Source of the DNA: UBA9214 sp964443845
Lineage (GTDB): Bacteria > Pseudomonadota > Gammaproteobacteria > UBA9214
DNA: 64,000 nucleotides
Reading direction: 5' to 3'
Assembly (NCBI GenBank): GCA_964443845.1
Contig: CAYUFA010000001.1
Span: forward strand, 62,001-126,000
The notes under the pieces were generated by a model, which did not search any database, had not been told where the DNA came from, and was given only the letters and a program-made list of their open reading frames with translations. Each line of letters begins with the position of its first letter. Position 1 is the stretch's first letter. A program made the position numbers and the translations under genes. Shown here piece by piece: positions 25,403 through 33,442 of this stretch.

Positions 25403-26602
25403 ATGAACATCCTGATGATATCCGACGTGTACTTTCCCAGGGTGAACGGGGTGTCCACCTCGATCGCCACGTTCCGGCAGCAGTTGCGCGCTGCCGGCCA
25501 CCGGGTATGTCTGATCGTTCCGGACTACGGACACGCGCACGGTGACGATCCCGATGTCATCCGCATTCCCTCCCGCCGCCTGTGGATGGACCCGGAAGAC
25601 CGCATGATGCGGCCGCATGCCGTCCAGGCCCTCGCAGCGGAGCTGCGCGAACGCCGTTTCGACCTGGTGCACATCCAGACCCCGTTCATCGCGCACCGGG
25701 TCGGGTTACGGCTGGCAAAACACCTGGGATTGCCGGTGCTGGAAACCTGTCACACCTATTTCGAGGAATACCTGTATCACTACATCCCGTTTCTCCCGCG
25801 CGCGCTGATGCAGGCAGCGGCACGTCATTTCACCCGCGTACAGTGCAACCGCCTCGATGCCGTGGTCGTGCCGTCGCGGGCCATGCAGGACGTGTTGCGG
25901 GAATACGGCGTAAGCACTCCTGCATCGATCATTCCCACCGGCCTGCAACTGGAGGAGCTCAGCGGCGGCTCGCGCGCGCGTTTCCGGCAGGCGCACGGCA
26001 TCGCTGCCGCACAGCCGGTACTGGTGCACGTAGGCCGGGTGGCCCATGAAAAGAACATCGAATTCCTGCTCGACGTCCTGCTTACGCTGCGGGAACGGTT
26101 CGCCGACATCCTGCTGGTGATCGCCGGCGAAGGCCCGGCCCGCAAGTCGCTGCAGGCGCGCGTGGACCGGGAAGACCTGCAGCCCCAGGTCCTGTTCGTT
26201 GACTACCTGCCGCGCGGCGAACCACTCTGGGACTGCTACTGTGCCGGGGACGTTTTCGTGTTCGCATCGGCCACGGAAACCCAGGGGCTGGTGCTGCTCG
26301 AGGCCATGGCGCTGGGTGTTCCCGTGGTCTCGACGGCCTTCATGGGCACCCGCGACATCCTGCTGGGCGGCCGCGGCTGCCTGGTCGCGGAGCCGGCGGT
26401 CGGAGACTTTGCCGGGAAAGTGGCCCGTCTGCTGGAGCAGCCCGCGTTGCGCGCCCGGCTGGCACGGGAGGCACGCGGGTACGCCGCCGAGTGGACGGCC
26501 GAAACCACCACGGCACAACTGCTCGCATACTACACGGCGCTGGTCCCGCCGTCCGCGCCACACAGGCCGGCGGCACGGGGGCCGCTGTCCGCCATCCCCT
26601 GA
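25403..26602 (+). CDS. GT4-family glycosyltransferase, probable diacylglycerol glycosyltransferase (Agt-like)
   Basis: 399 aa from ATG 25403. GT-B fold: N-terminal ILMISDVYFPRVNGVSTSI, CHTYFEEYLYHYIPFLPR near residue 115, SIIPTGLQLEEL at the linker, then PVLVHVGRVAHEKNIEFLLD, VIAGEGPARKSL and VFASATETQGLVLLEAMALG (E-x7-E). It is the immediate downstream neighbour of the PlcP-like gene, on the same strand and certainly co-transcribed. The acceptor is inferred to be diacylglycerol; the sugar donor cannot be read from the sequence. Confidence 0.88.
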   Translation: MNILMISDVYFPRVNGVSTSIATFRQQLRAAGHRVCLIVPDYGHAHGDDPDVIRIPSRRLWMDPEDRMMRPHAVQALAAELRERRFDLVHIQTPFIAHRVGLRLAKHLGLPVLETCHTYFEEYLYHYIPFLPRALMQAAARHFTRVQCNRLDAVVVPSRAMQDVLREYGVSTPASIIPTGLQLEELSGGSRARFRQAHGIAAAQPVLVHVGRVAHEKNIEFLLDVLLTLRERFADILLVIAGEGPARKSLQARVDREDLQPQVLFVDYLPRGEPLWDCYCAGDVFVFASATETQGLVLLEAMALGVPVVSTAFMGTRDILLGGRGCLVAEPAVGDFAGKVARLLEQPALRARLAREARGYAAEWTAETTTAQLLAYYTALVPPSAPHRPAARGPLSAIP

Positions 26603-26735
26603 ACGAGAGGGCGTGCGGGCGGTGAGCAGAGGACGGTGACCCCGGCCGCCTCGACCACCCGTGCTTGTCCGGCCACGGCAATCCGGGCAAACTCGAAGCA
26701 CGCGTACACCACCCGGCTGCGGCGAGCGAAACACC

Positions 26736-27308
26736 ATGCAACTCCGGATACTGCCATGCCGCCTCCTGACGGCCCTGCTGTGCCTGCAGCCCGTCTTCGC
26801 CGGTGCGCTCGAACGGCCGGTGAACGGACCCTACTTCGAGGACGATCGCATGCTGGTCGTCCTGACCCCGCGCACGCCCGCGCAGATGTCCGCGTTTTAC
26901 GAGGCACGCGGATTTCCGCCGGCCGCACTGGAACGGATTCGCCACACCTGCTTCATGACCCTGCGCATCGAGAACCGCAGCCGGGATGTGCTCTGGGTGG
27001 ATCTCGGGCAATGGCATTTTTACGCGGACGGGAAGGAGATCCCCCGGCTCGGTGAGCACTACTGGCAGCAGCAGTGGGATGAAATCCACCTGCGCCAGGC
27101 GAGCCGTTCCACCTTCGGGTGGACCCAGTTTCCGCAGCTGCGCGACCTGCAACCGGAGGAACCGGTCGGCGGCAACCTGGTATTCCCGGGCAATACCCGC
27201 CGGATCAATATCGATGCCATGCTGCAGACCGGTGCGCAGCGCACCGGTCCGGTCATTCACCTCGGCTTCGGTAACGTGGCCTGCCGGCAGGACAGCCCAG
27301 CATCATGA
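26736..27308 (+). CDS. Secreted hypothetical protein, 190 aa
   Basis: Starts at ATG 26736 with a signal peptide (LPCRLLTALLCLQPVFAGA). The mature part has DDRMLVVLTPRTPAQMSAFYEA, then RHTCFMTLRIENRSRDVLWVD and NLVFPGNTRRINIDAML, a beta-rich pattern. No family was recognised. Its TGA overlaps the ATG of the TlpA-like gene (ATGA), so the two are translated together and probably work together in the periplasm. Confidence 0.75.
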   Translation: MQLRILPCRLLTALLCLQPVFAGALERPVNGPYFEDDRMLVVLTPRTPAQMSAFYEARGFPPAALERIRHTCFMTLRIENRSRDVLWVDLGQWHFYADGKEIPRLGEHYWQQQWDEIHLRQASRSTFGWTQFPQLRDLQPEEPVGGNLVFPGNTRRINIDAMLQTGAQRTGPVIHLGFGNVACRQDSPAS

Positions 27309-27838
27309 ACCGCGCCCGCGGCTGCCTTGCCCTGGCCTGCCTGCTGGTGAACATGGCGGCGTGGGCGTTGCCGCCCGGCATCATGCCGGTCGCCGGACGG
27401 CCGGCACCGGCCCTGCAACTGAACGATTTCAATGGCAAACCCTGTAACCTGGCCGACACGGCCGGGCACTGGCGCTTCGTGCATTTCTGGGCCAGCTGGT
27501 GCGCCCCCTGCCGGCGCGAGATGCCGAGTATCCAGCAGGCCATGCACCGGCTGGCCGGCAGCGGCATCGAGTTCGTGGTGGTGAATACCGCGGAATCCGA
27601 GGACGATGTATTTACCTTCCTGGCGTCCGTGGCCCCGGAAATCCTGCCCCTGATGGACACCGATGGCCTGGCGACGGCGGCCTGGCAGCCGCGCGGATTG
27701 CCCGCCACGTTCCTGGTCGACCCGCAGGGGAAGATTCGCTACCAGGCGCTGGGCGGACGCCACTGGAATGAGCCGGTGTACCTGGATTTCCTGCGCCACC
27801 TGCCGGTCAGACCAGCCACTCCAGCAGGTAATAAATGA
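27305..27838 (+). CDS. TlpA-family thiol:disulfide oxidoreductase
   Basis: 177 aa. Signal peptide (CLALACLLVNMAAWA) and a thioredoxin fold: PAPALQLNDFNGKPCNLAD, active site FWASWCAPCRREMPSI (WCxPC), the long beta strand EFVVVNTAESEDDV, and cis-Pro loop GLPATFLVDPQGKI. It is a periplasmic redox protein of the TlpA/ResA/DsbE type. The substrate is unknown; the coupled upstream secreted protein has one or two cysteines and could be a partner. The 3' end overlaps the convergent 82-codon gene by 32 bases. Confidence 0.9.
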   Translation: MNRARGCLALACLLVNMAAWALPPGIMPVAGRPAPALQLNDFNGKPCNLADTAGHWRFVHFWASWCAPCRREMPSIQQAMHRLAGSGIEFVVVNTAESEDDVFTFLASVAPEILPLMDTDGLATAAWQPRGLPATFLVDPQGKIRYQALGGRHWNEPVYLDFLRHLPVRPATPAGNK

Positions 27839-28055
27839 ACTGCCCCTCGGAGGATTTCGAGGGGCCCACCACGCGGGCGGGGTAGCGTTGGCGCGCCGGG
27901 TCCGCCGCGTGCAGGGCCTGTTGGCGATCCGCGTATACCTCCACGCAACCGGCCGGATAGCGCTTGCGGTTCTGGCGCGGCGTGAAGATCACCGCATAGC
28001 GTTCCTGCGATACACCGGTTTCCGGGTCGGGCGGAACGATGCCACGCAGGCTCAT
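27807..28055 (-). CDS. Hypothetical protein, 82 aa, coupled to sixA
   Basis: The ATG at 28055 overlaps the sixA stop (ATGA). The product, MSLRGIVPPDPETGVSQERY through RKRYPAGCVEVYADRQQALH to the end IYYLLEWLV, looks like a small globular alpha/beta protein. No family was recognised. Translational coupling to sixA is the main support. The end of the gene includes GCCCCTCG/CGAGGGGC (27842-27865), which would fold into a hairpin in the mRNA. Confidence 0.65.
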   Translation of the reverse strand: MSLRGIVPPDPETGVSQERYAVIFTPRQNRKRYPAGCVEVYADRQQALHAADPARQRYPARVVGPSKSSEGQFIYYLLEWLV

Positions 28056-28528
28056 GACTGCACCGCCCGGGCCAGCTTCGGTGGCAGCAGCCAGCGCAGC
28101 ACCCAGGTATCCTCGGGCGTGCGTTCCAGGCAGGCCGCGCTGCCGGTGGCGAAGGCCACCGGTTTCTCGGTATCTTCGGTGCGCAGCAACAGCGCGACCA
28201 GCCGCCCCAGGAACGGGTTGTGACCCACCACCATGGTGTCTTCCTGCCAGACGTCGAGGTCACGCGCAAACACGGCAACCGGATCCAGCGGCGCAATCCC
28301 GCTCACCGTCTCGAGGGCGGCGCGGTGCCGCAGTTGCCCGGCCAGGATGGTCGCGGTCTGTTCCGCGCGCAACTTGCCGCTGTGCCAGATGCGATCCACG
28401 CGCACCCCCGCCGCACGCAACACCGCGGCGACCTGGCCGACCTCACGTTCACCGTCCTCGCTCAGGGGGCGGAGCGCATCGGGCGACTGGTGTACCGCCG
28501 CGCCGTGGCGTACCAGGTACAGCTTCAT
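28052..28528 (-). CDS. sixA: Phosphohistidine phosphatase SixA
   Basis: 158 aa. Histidine-phosphatase superfamily: catalytic LVRHGAAVH at residues 5-13 (RHG), second half LRAEQTATILAG, and VVGHNPFLGRLVALLL carrying the second catalytic His. The length matches SixA (about 160). In E. coli SixA dephosphorylates His residues in phosphotransfer proteins such as ArcB HPt and NPr. The BarA-like kinase with an HPt domain elsewhere in this window is a possible client, by inference only. Confidence 0.9.
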   Translation of the reverse strand: MKLYLVRHGAAVHQSPDALRPLSEDGEREVGQVAAVLRAAGVRVDRIWHSGKLRAEQTATILAGQLRHRAALETVSGIAPLDPVAVFARDLDVWQEDTMVVGHNPFLGRLVALLLRTEDTEKPVAFATGSAACLERTPEDTWVLRWLLPPKLARAVQS

Positions 28529-28638
28529 GCCCGCCTGCCCGGCGTGCGCCTGCCGGCATCACAACCTGTCGAGTCTGCCTGCGACATCGTGTCCCCCCTC
28601 GCGGCTGACGGATTTCCCGGTGCGACGGCAGCCGCCGC

Positions 28639-29520
28639 TCACCGTTGTGCGATGAAGTGTACCGCAGCGGCCACGGTGTCTGCATTGCGCAGGATGCGGC
28701 CGTGACCGAGACCGCGGGTCTTCAGGAAGCGCGCCCCCCGCCAGGCGGCGGCAATCCGTTCACTCTGTTGCCACGGGACACTCCGGTCATCCTCGTCGTG
28801 GATCAGCAGGGCCGGAACCTCCAGCCGGCGCGCGTTGGACACGGTCGAGATATTGTCCCAGAAGTCGTGCTCGAAACGCCGTTCGAGGCGCCGGCACAGG
28901 TTGGCGACCACCCGCTCGTGCATGTCGAGCGTCCGGGCGAAACCGTCGACCAGGAATCGTGCGTCGGCCGGCGGGCAGAAGCAGACTGCGCGTCGCGTGT
29001 GTACGCCGTGATTCAGCGCGTAGGCCAGCACCATGCCACCGAAGGAATGGGTAATCACCGCGTCCGGGATGCCGGCATGCTGCTGCAGGCGCTGCAGGAC
29101 CCGGGCACACTCCAGGATATTGGTGCTGTGACCGGAGGAGCGCCCGTGACCCGGCAGGTCCGGCGCCAGCACCTGGAATCCGGCCGCCTGCAGCGGTGCG
29201 ACGAAGGCCGCCACCTGGCTGCCGCACCCCGACCAGCCATGGACAAACCACACCACAGGCCCCCGCCCCCAGCGATACACGGCCACCCGCGCCGGACCGA
29301 CCGTCAGGGTTTCCCGGCGCGCCGCCTCCACCGCCCGTGCACCGGCCGCGGATTCCGGGAAACGGCGACTGCGGAACCACAGCCAGCAGGCCCAGCGACC
29401 CAGCACGGACGGCAGTAGCGCCCCGGCGTGGTGGAACAGGAAGCGCATGGCGCGCAGGGACCACGGCAGCCGGCGTGTTGCGGAAGGGGCTCCGTGTAAT
29501 TGTTTCCTGTGCGCTGCCAT
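28639..29520 (-). CDS. Alpha/beta-hydrolase
   Basis: 293 aa. After an N-terminal hydrophobic segment (FLFHHAGALLPSVLGRWACWLW), the hydrolase core shows VVWFVHGWSGCGSQ (oxyanion HG), LAPDLPGHGRSSGH, nucleophile elbow VITHSFGGMVLAYALN, LIHDEDDRSVPW (acid) and RGLGHGRIL (catalytic His). It probably acts on a small ester or lipid; the substrate is unknown. Confidence 0.88.
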   Translation of the reverse strand: MAAHRKQLHGAPSATRRLPWSLRAMRFLFHHAGALLPSVLGRWACWLWFRSRRFPESAAGARAVEAARRETLTVGPARVAVYRWGRGPVVWFVHGWSGCGSQVAAFVAPLQAAGFQVLAPDLPGHGRSSGHSTNILECARVLQRLQQHAGIPDAVITHSFGGMVLAYALNHGVHTRRAVCFCPPADARFLVDGFARTLDMHERVVANLCRRLERRFEHDFWDNISTVSNARRLEVPALLIHDEDDRSVPWQQSERIAAAWRGARFLKTRGLGHGRILRNADTVAAAVHFIAQR

Positions 29521-29726
29521 CGTTCACTTCCGGCCACCTGATCAGCATAGCCGGCACCCATCGACCCTGCTATTGCACCTGCCCGACCGGGCACCGGCTG
29601 CAGCCATGCTCAGGTTATGCCTTGCAAAACACCAGGTTGACAGCTGCGCTTCCGGTTCGGTCAGAAATCCGTATCATGGCCGGCCACCACCGCCCGGCAC
29701 GGACCGGGCACAACCACGGAGCAGTT

Positions 29727-30008
29727 ATGACCACGACAGTCGAAGAATTGACCATTCGATACGAGGAAGACGGTATCGAGACCGTGCGTGAACTCGACAA
29801 GCAGATCCTGACCCGGGGCGCCTGGTCGACCGTAATCTTCCGCTACCAGGACTGGGATCGCAGCAAGGAGGCCTACGGTCCGGACAAGTTCAGCATCCGC
29901 CGTTACCAGAAGCGCAACGGCGAGTACCAGCAGAAATCCAAGTTCAACATCTCCAGCAAGGACCAGGCGGAAAAGATCATCACCGCACTCCAGGGCTGGA
30001 TCAAGTAG
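29727..30008 (+). CDS. Conserved-looking hypothetical protein, 93 aa
   Basis: ATG 29727, with GGAG seven bases upstream. The small soluble protein begins MTTTVEELTIRYEEDGIETV and continues through QILTRGAWSTVIFRYQDWDR to a basic region (SIRRYQKRNGEYQQKSKFNI) and an amphipathic C-terminal helix (QAEKIITALQGWIK). Regular secondary-structure pattern and codon use support a real gene. Function and family not recognised. Confidence 0.75.
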   Translation: MTTTVEELTIRYEEDGIETVRELDKQILTRGAWSTVIFRYQDWDRSKEAYGPDKFSIRRYQKRNGEYQQKSKFNISSKDQAEKIITALQGWIK

Positions 30009-30012
30009 GCCG

Positions 30013-30384
30013 TCAGGGCCGTGCATCAGCGGCCCGGGCGCGTGCCAGGTCTGCCGCGCTCACCGGCTGTTCCTGCAGGAGTGTGGCGAGCAGCGCCCGC
30101 TGCTGCAACGAGGATGCCTGCGAGATGTCGTCCTGCCGGTCGAAGTAATACTGCAGTGCCGCCCGGACCATGGCCCGCGGCCGGCGGCTGATGTCCAGCT
30201 CCTGAACCTGCTCGCTGATGCCCTGCTCGATCTGCGCGGCGAGTTCCAGGAGCGTGTAGCGTGCCACCTGGGCGCAGTCCGAGCCACCGGCGGGATAGGC
30301 CGCATGCGCGTAGTCCCGGATGGCGGCACACAGCAGGTCCCGGACCGGCACATCACAACGCAGACGAATTTTCGTGCTGGCCAC
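30013..30384 (-). CDS. Hypothetical protein, about 123 aa
   Basis: The likely start is GTG 30384 (VASTKIRLRCDVPVRDLLCA); the longer open frame upstream is Arg/Ser-rich and shadow-like. The helical protein contains AIRDYAHAAYPAGGSDCAQ, YTLLELAAQIEQGISEQVQE and a C-terminal helical stretch. No family was recognised. It is convergent with the 29727 gene, with only four bases between stops. The start is uncertain because the ribosome site is weak. Confidence 0.55.
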   Translation of the reverse strand: MASTKIRLRCDVPVRDLLCAAIRDYAHAAYPAGGSDCAQVARYTLLELAAQIEQGISEQVQELDISRRPRAMVRAALQYYFDRQDDISQASSLQQRALLATLLQEQPVSAADLARARAADARP

Positions 30385-30457
30385 TGGCGGGATCCCGGAT
30401 TGCGGGAATCCCCATGGTACACCAGAGTAACCGGCAGGCGATGCAGTTCTGTCGCGA

Positions 30458-30658
30458 CTAGCGCGGCACCCGCTTGCGTATCGGGTGTTCGTCGTCAAAC
30501 ACGTCGGAGAGCTGCTCCTGCAGCCAGATATCTTCCTGCATGACCTCGACCTTGCGGCGGGCGATCGCAGCCCGCAACGCCTTGAGCGCCGCCATACCCT
30601 TGCGGCGCTTTTTCCGTCCTTTCTTTTTCGGATGGATGTCCTGCGTGACAGCACTCAT
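30458..30658 (-). CDS. Small lysine/arginine-rich protein, 66 aa
   Basis: MSAVTQDIHPKKKGRKKRRK opens a very basic N-terminus, followed by a helical segment (ALKALRAAIARRKVEVMQED) and an acidic end. The basic linker followed by ARRxxExxxE resembles the small PA3496-type proteins, but this is a weak visual match. It could be a nucleic-acid-binding or accessory protein. It is supported by its open frame and by its position within a minus-strand pair. Confidence 0.5.
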   Translation of the reverse strand: MSAVTQDIHPKKKGRKKRRKGMAALKALRAAIARRKVEVMQEDIWLQEQLSDVFDDEHPIRKRVPR

Positions 30659-30933
30659 ATGGCCCCCTGCGAGTCCGTCATTTCCTGCCTGATAGGATGG
30701 TTTCCATGGGGCTATCGGCCAGCCCGAAAACAGCCTTTAGCGCACGCACGAGCCCGGGGGCTCTGCCATCACCCTGGCCGAATCTTTACAACCTGCTGAT
30801 ATTGCAGATATTTCATGGGCAGACTGGAGATTTTCCCGCCCGGCCGCATATTGCCCGCACAGGAAAACTGCGCAGAAATCCGATATCTTGGATAGATAAC
30901 CGGCGATTGCCGATACGGACAGCGAGGTCCCCG

Positions 30934-31461
30934 ATGTTGCGAATCCTGCTCCCCGGACTCCTGCGGATGCTGCTGATTTCGATCACCACCCTGGCTCAGG
31001 CGGAGCCGGTCTACCGCTGGATCGACCGCGCCGGCGTTACGCATTTCAGCGAGACGCCGCCGGACAGGACAGTGACCGGGGTCCGGATCGTGGATCTGCC
31101 ACCCCCGGGGCCGGAGCAGCCGGTGCAAGCGGACGATTATTATTCGGTGGCCAACCAGGCGGCGCGCATGGAAGCACGCCGCCTGGAAAGCGAGCGGCTG
31201 CGCGCCGAGCAACAACGGGCGGCCGCCGCCTTGCGCCAGACCGAGGCAGCCAGCGTCGCGCCCCCGCAGGAGCCGGAGCCGGAGCCGGTCTATCAGTACC
31301 TGTATTTCCCCTACCCGCCACACCCGGCGGGACCGTATTTCCGGCCGGGTCGGCACCGGCCGCGAACGGGTCCGCCGCCCGGAGCGGACCGGGGGCATCG
31401 TCAACCCCGGTCCGGCTGGCCGAACTATTCGTTTCCGGACACGCCGCTGCGCCGGCAATGA
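30934..31461 (+). CDS. DUF4124 domain-containing secreted protein
   Basis: 175 aa from ATG 30934, five bases after GAGGT. Signal peptide (MLLISITTLAQA), then the DUF4124 signature EPVYRWIDRAGVTHFSETPP (residues about 25-45), a coiled-coil segment (ARMEARRLESERLRAEQQRA) and a Pro/Arg/Tyr-rich tail. DUF4124 proteins are common, periplasmic and of unknown function. Its stop overlaps a possible ATG of the ybeD-like gene. Confidence 0.85.
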   Translation: MLRILLPGLLRMLLISITTLAQAEPVYRWIDRAGVTHFSETPPDRTVTGVRIVDLPPPGPEQPVQADDYYSVANQAARMEARRLESERLRAEQQRAAAALRQTEAASVAPPQEPEPEPVYQYLYFPYPPHPAGPYFRPGRHRPRTGPPPGADRGHRQPRSGWPNYSFPDTPLRRQ

Positions 31462-31511
31462 GCGGATGCGGCCTGCTACACTGTCTGCTGTCCGACAAGC
31501 CGGTAACGCCC

Positions 31512-31781
31512 GTGAGTGAAGAACAGGAAAGCCCGCTGACATTCCCCTGTGAGTTCCCGATCAAGGCCATGGGCAAAGCCGACTGCGACCTCGACATGAT
31601 CGTGGTCGAAATCGTACGCCGGCACGCCCCGGACCTGCACGAGGGGGCGATACACAGCCGTACCAGCACCAGGGGCAACTATGTTTCCGTCACCGTCAAG
31701 GTCCGGGCGACCAGCCGCGCCCAACTCGACGCCATCTACCAGGACCTGGTCGACTGCGAAGCCGTCCTGGTCGCGCTGTGA
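31512..31781 (+). CDS. ybeD: DUF493/YbeD family protein
   Basis: 89 aa from GTG 31512 (VSEEQESPLTFP), which gives the usual family length of 87-90. An in-frame ATG at 31458 overlapping the upstream stop is the alternative. Family blocks: FPIKAMGKADCDLDMIVVEI, SRTSTRGNYVSVTVKVRA, AIYQDLVDCEAVLVAL. YbeD is an ACT-like small protein regularly found directly upstream of lipB, as here. Its TGA overlaps the GTG of lipB. Confidence 0.9.
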   Translation: MSEEQESPLTFPCEFPIKAMGKADCDLDMIVVEIVRRHAPDLHEGAIHSRTSTRGNYVSVTVKVRATSRAQLDAIYQDLVDCEAVLVAL

Positions 31782-32431
31782 GCCGTATGCCTGCCCACCT
31801 CCGCACGCTCGCTGCTGCCCCCTGTCCCATGCAGGTGCGCCGGCCCGGGCTGGTCGAGTACCGGGCCTGCTGGCAGGCCATGCAGGAGCTTACCGCCACC
31901 CGGGGCCCCGCCACGCCCGACGAACTCTGGTTCCTGGAACACCCGCCGGTCTTCACGCTCGGCCGCAACGGCAAGTTCGAGCACCTGCTCGATCCGGGGG
32001 ACATCCCGGTCATCCGTGTCGACCGGGGCGGCCAGGCAACCTACCATGGTCCGGGACAGCTGGTGGTCTATACCCTGCTGGACCTGCGCCGACGCCAGCT
32101 CGGGGTACAATCCCTGGTCCACCGGCTGGAACAGGCCATCATCGACCTGCTGGCGGACCATGCCGTCGGGGCGCAGCGGCGCAGTGGTGCACCCGGCGTC
32201 TATGTCGACGGGTACAAGATCGCGGCACTGGGTCTGCGGGTACGTCGGGGTTGCAGCTTTCACGGTCTCAGCCTGAACGTGGACATGGACCTGGCCCCGT
32301 TCGCGCGCATCAACCCGTGCGGCTATCCCGGACTACCGGTCACCCAACTGGCGGACCTGGGGATCGAAAGTTCCCCGCAGCAAATCAGCCACAAGCTGCA
32401 GGCACACCTCGAAACACTGCTCCAGGACTGA
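31778..32431 (+). CDS. lipB: Octanoyl-[acyl-carrier-protein]:protein N-octanoyltransferase
   Basis: 217 aa from GTG 31778, overlapping the upstream stop (GTGA); ATG 31787 is an alternative. It transfers octanoate from ACP to lipoyl domains, the first step of lipoate synthesis. Motifs: FLEHPPVFTLGRNGKFEHLL, RGGQATYHGPGQLVVYTLLD, GAPGVYVDGYKIAALGLRV (Lys) and NVDMDLAPFARINPCGYPG (catalytic Cys). lipA follows three bases later. Confidence 0.96.
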   Translation: MSRMPAHLRTLAAAPCPMQVRRPGLVEYRACWQAMQELTATRGPATPDELWFLEHPPVFTLGRNGKFEHLLDPGDIPVIRVDRGGQATYHGPGQLVVYTLLDLRRRQLGVQSLVHRLEQAIIDLLADHAVGAQRRSGAPGVYVDGYKIAALGLRVRRGCSFHGLSLNVDMDLAPFARINPCGYPGLPVTQLADLGIESSPQQISHKLQAHLETLLQD

Positions 32432-32434
32432 ACC

Positions 32435-33382
32435 ATGAACGATGACAGGAAACAGCGCGGCGCGGCCAAGACCGCCCGCATCCCGGTCCGTATCGAGACC
32501 ACCACGCGACCGGCGCGCAAGCCGGCCTGGATCCGCGCCCGCTCCCCGGCCGATCCCGCCGTTGCCCGGCTCAAGGAAGTGTTGCGCGAGAACCACCTGC
32601 ACACCGTCTGCGAAGAGGCCTCCTGCCCGAACCTGGGCGAATGTTTTGCCGGTGGCACCGCCACCTTCATGATCATGGGGGACGTCTGTACCCGGCGCTG
32701 CCCGTTCTGCGACGTGGCACACGGCCGCCCCGACCCGCTGGATCCCGCAGAGCCCGACAACCTCGGCCGCACCATCCAGGCCATGGGACTGCGCTACGTG
32801 GTGATCACGTCGGTGGATCGTGACGATCTGCGCGATGGCGGCGCGGCCCATTTCAGCGCCTGTATCACGGCGATCCGCACCTCCAACCCGGATATCCGCA
32901 TCGAGGTGCTGGTGCCCGATTTTCGTGGCCGCATGGACCGTGCCCTGGAGATTCTCACCCGTACACCACCGGACGTGTTCAACCACAACCTCGAAACGGT
33001 CCCGCGCCTGTACCGCAAGGTCCGCCCCGGCTCCGACTACGATTGGTCGCTGCAGCTGTTACGGCGTTTCCGCGCACTGCATCCGCAGGTACCGACCAAG
33101 TCCGGGCTGATGCTGGGCGTCGGGGAAACGCTGGACGAGGTGGAACAGGTCATGCGCGACCTGCGCGTCCACGACTGCGACATGCTGACCCTGGGCCAGT
33201 ACCTGCAGCCCAGCGTGCATCACCTGCCGGTGGAGCACTACCTCCACCCGGACGAGTTCGAGCGGCTGGGTGAGCTGGGCCGTGCACTGGGCTTCTCCCA
33301 TGTCGCCAGCGGCCCGCTGGTACGTTCTTCCTATCACGCCGACGAGCAGGCAAGACAGGCCGGGCGGCAGCGGCGGGGCTGA
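32435..33382 (+). CDS. lipA: Lipoyl synthase
   Basis: 315 aa. A radical-SAM enzyme that inserts two sulfurs into the octanoyl group. The auxiliary cluster motif is CEEASCPNLGEC (Cx4Cx5C) and the radical-SAM motif is CTRRCPFC (Cx3Cx2C). VVITSVDRDDLRDGGA, FNHNLETVPRLY and TKSGLMLGVGET are family blocks; the C-terminal VASGPLVRSSYHA includes the Ser ligand of the auxiliary cluster. It forms an operon with lipB. Confidence 0.97.
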   Translation: MNDDRKQRGAAKTARIPVRIETTTRPARKPAWIRARSPADPAVARLKEVLRENHLHTVCEEASCPNLGECFAGGTATFMIMGDVCTRRCPFCDVAHGRPDPLDPAEPDNLGRTIQAMGLRYVVITSVDRDDLRDGGAAHFSACITAIRTSNPDIRIEVLVPDFRGRMDRALEILTRTPPDVFNHNLETVPRLYRKVRPGSDYDWSLQLLRRFRALHPQVPTKSGLMLGVGETLDEVEQVMRDLRVHDCDMLTLGQYLQPSVHHLPVEHYLHPDEFERLGELGRALGFSHVASGPLVRSSYHADEQARQAGRQRRG

Positions 33383-33442
33383 AGGCCCCGCGGGGCAGCC
33401 AGCGCGCAAGGATTCCAGCGGGAGTCCGCCGTGCAGGTCCTT

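Noticed and set aside
27842..27865. GCCCCTCG/CGAGGGGC hairpin as a terminator of the TlpA-like gene
   Set aside because: It lies four bases after the stop but inside the convergent coding gene and lacks a T tract on either strand. It may still fold in RNA, but termination is not supported.
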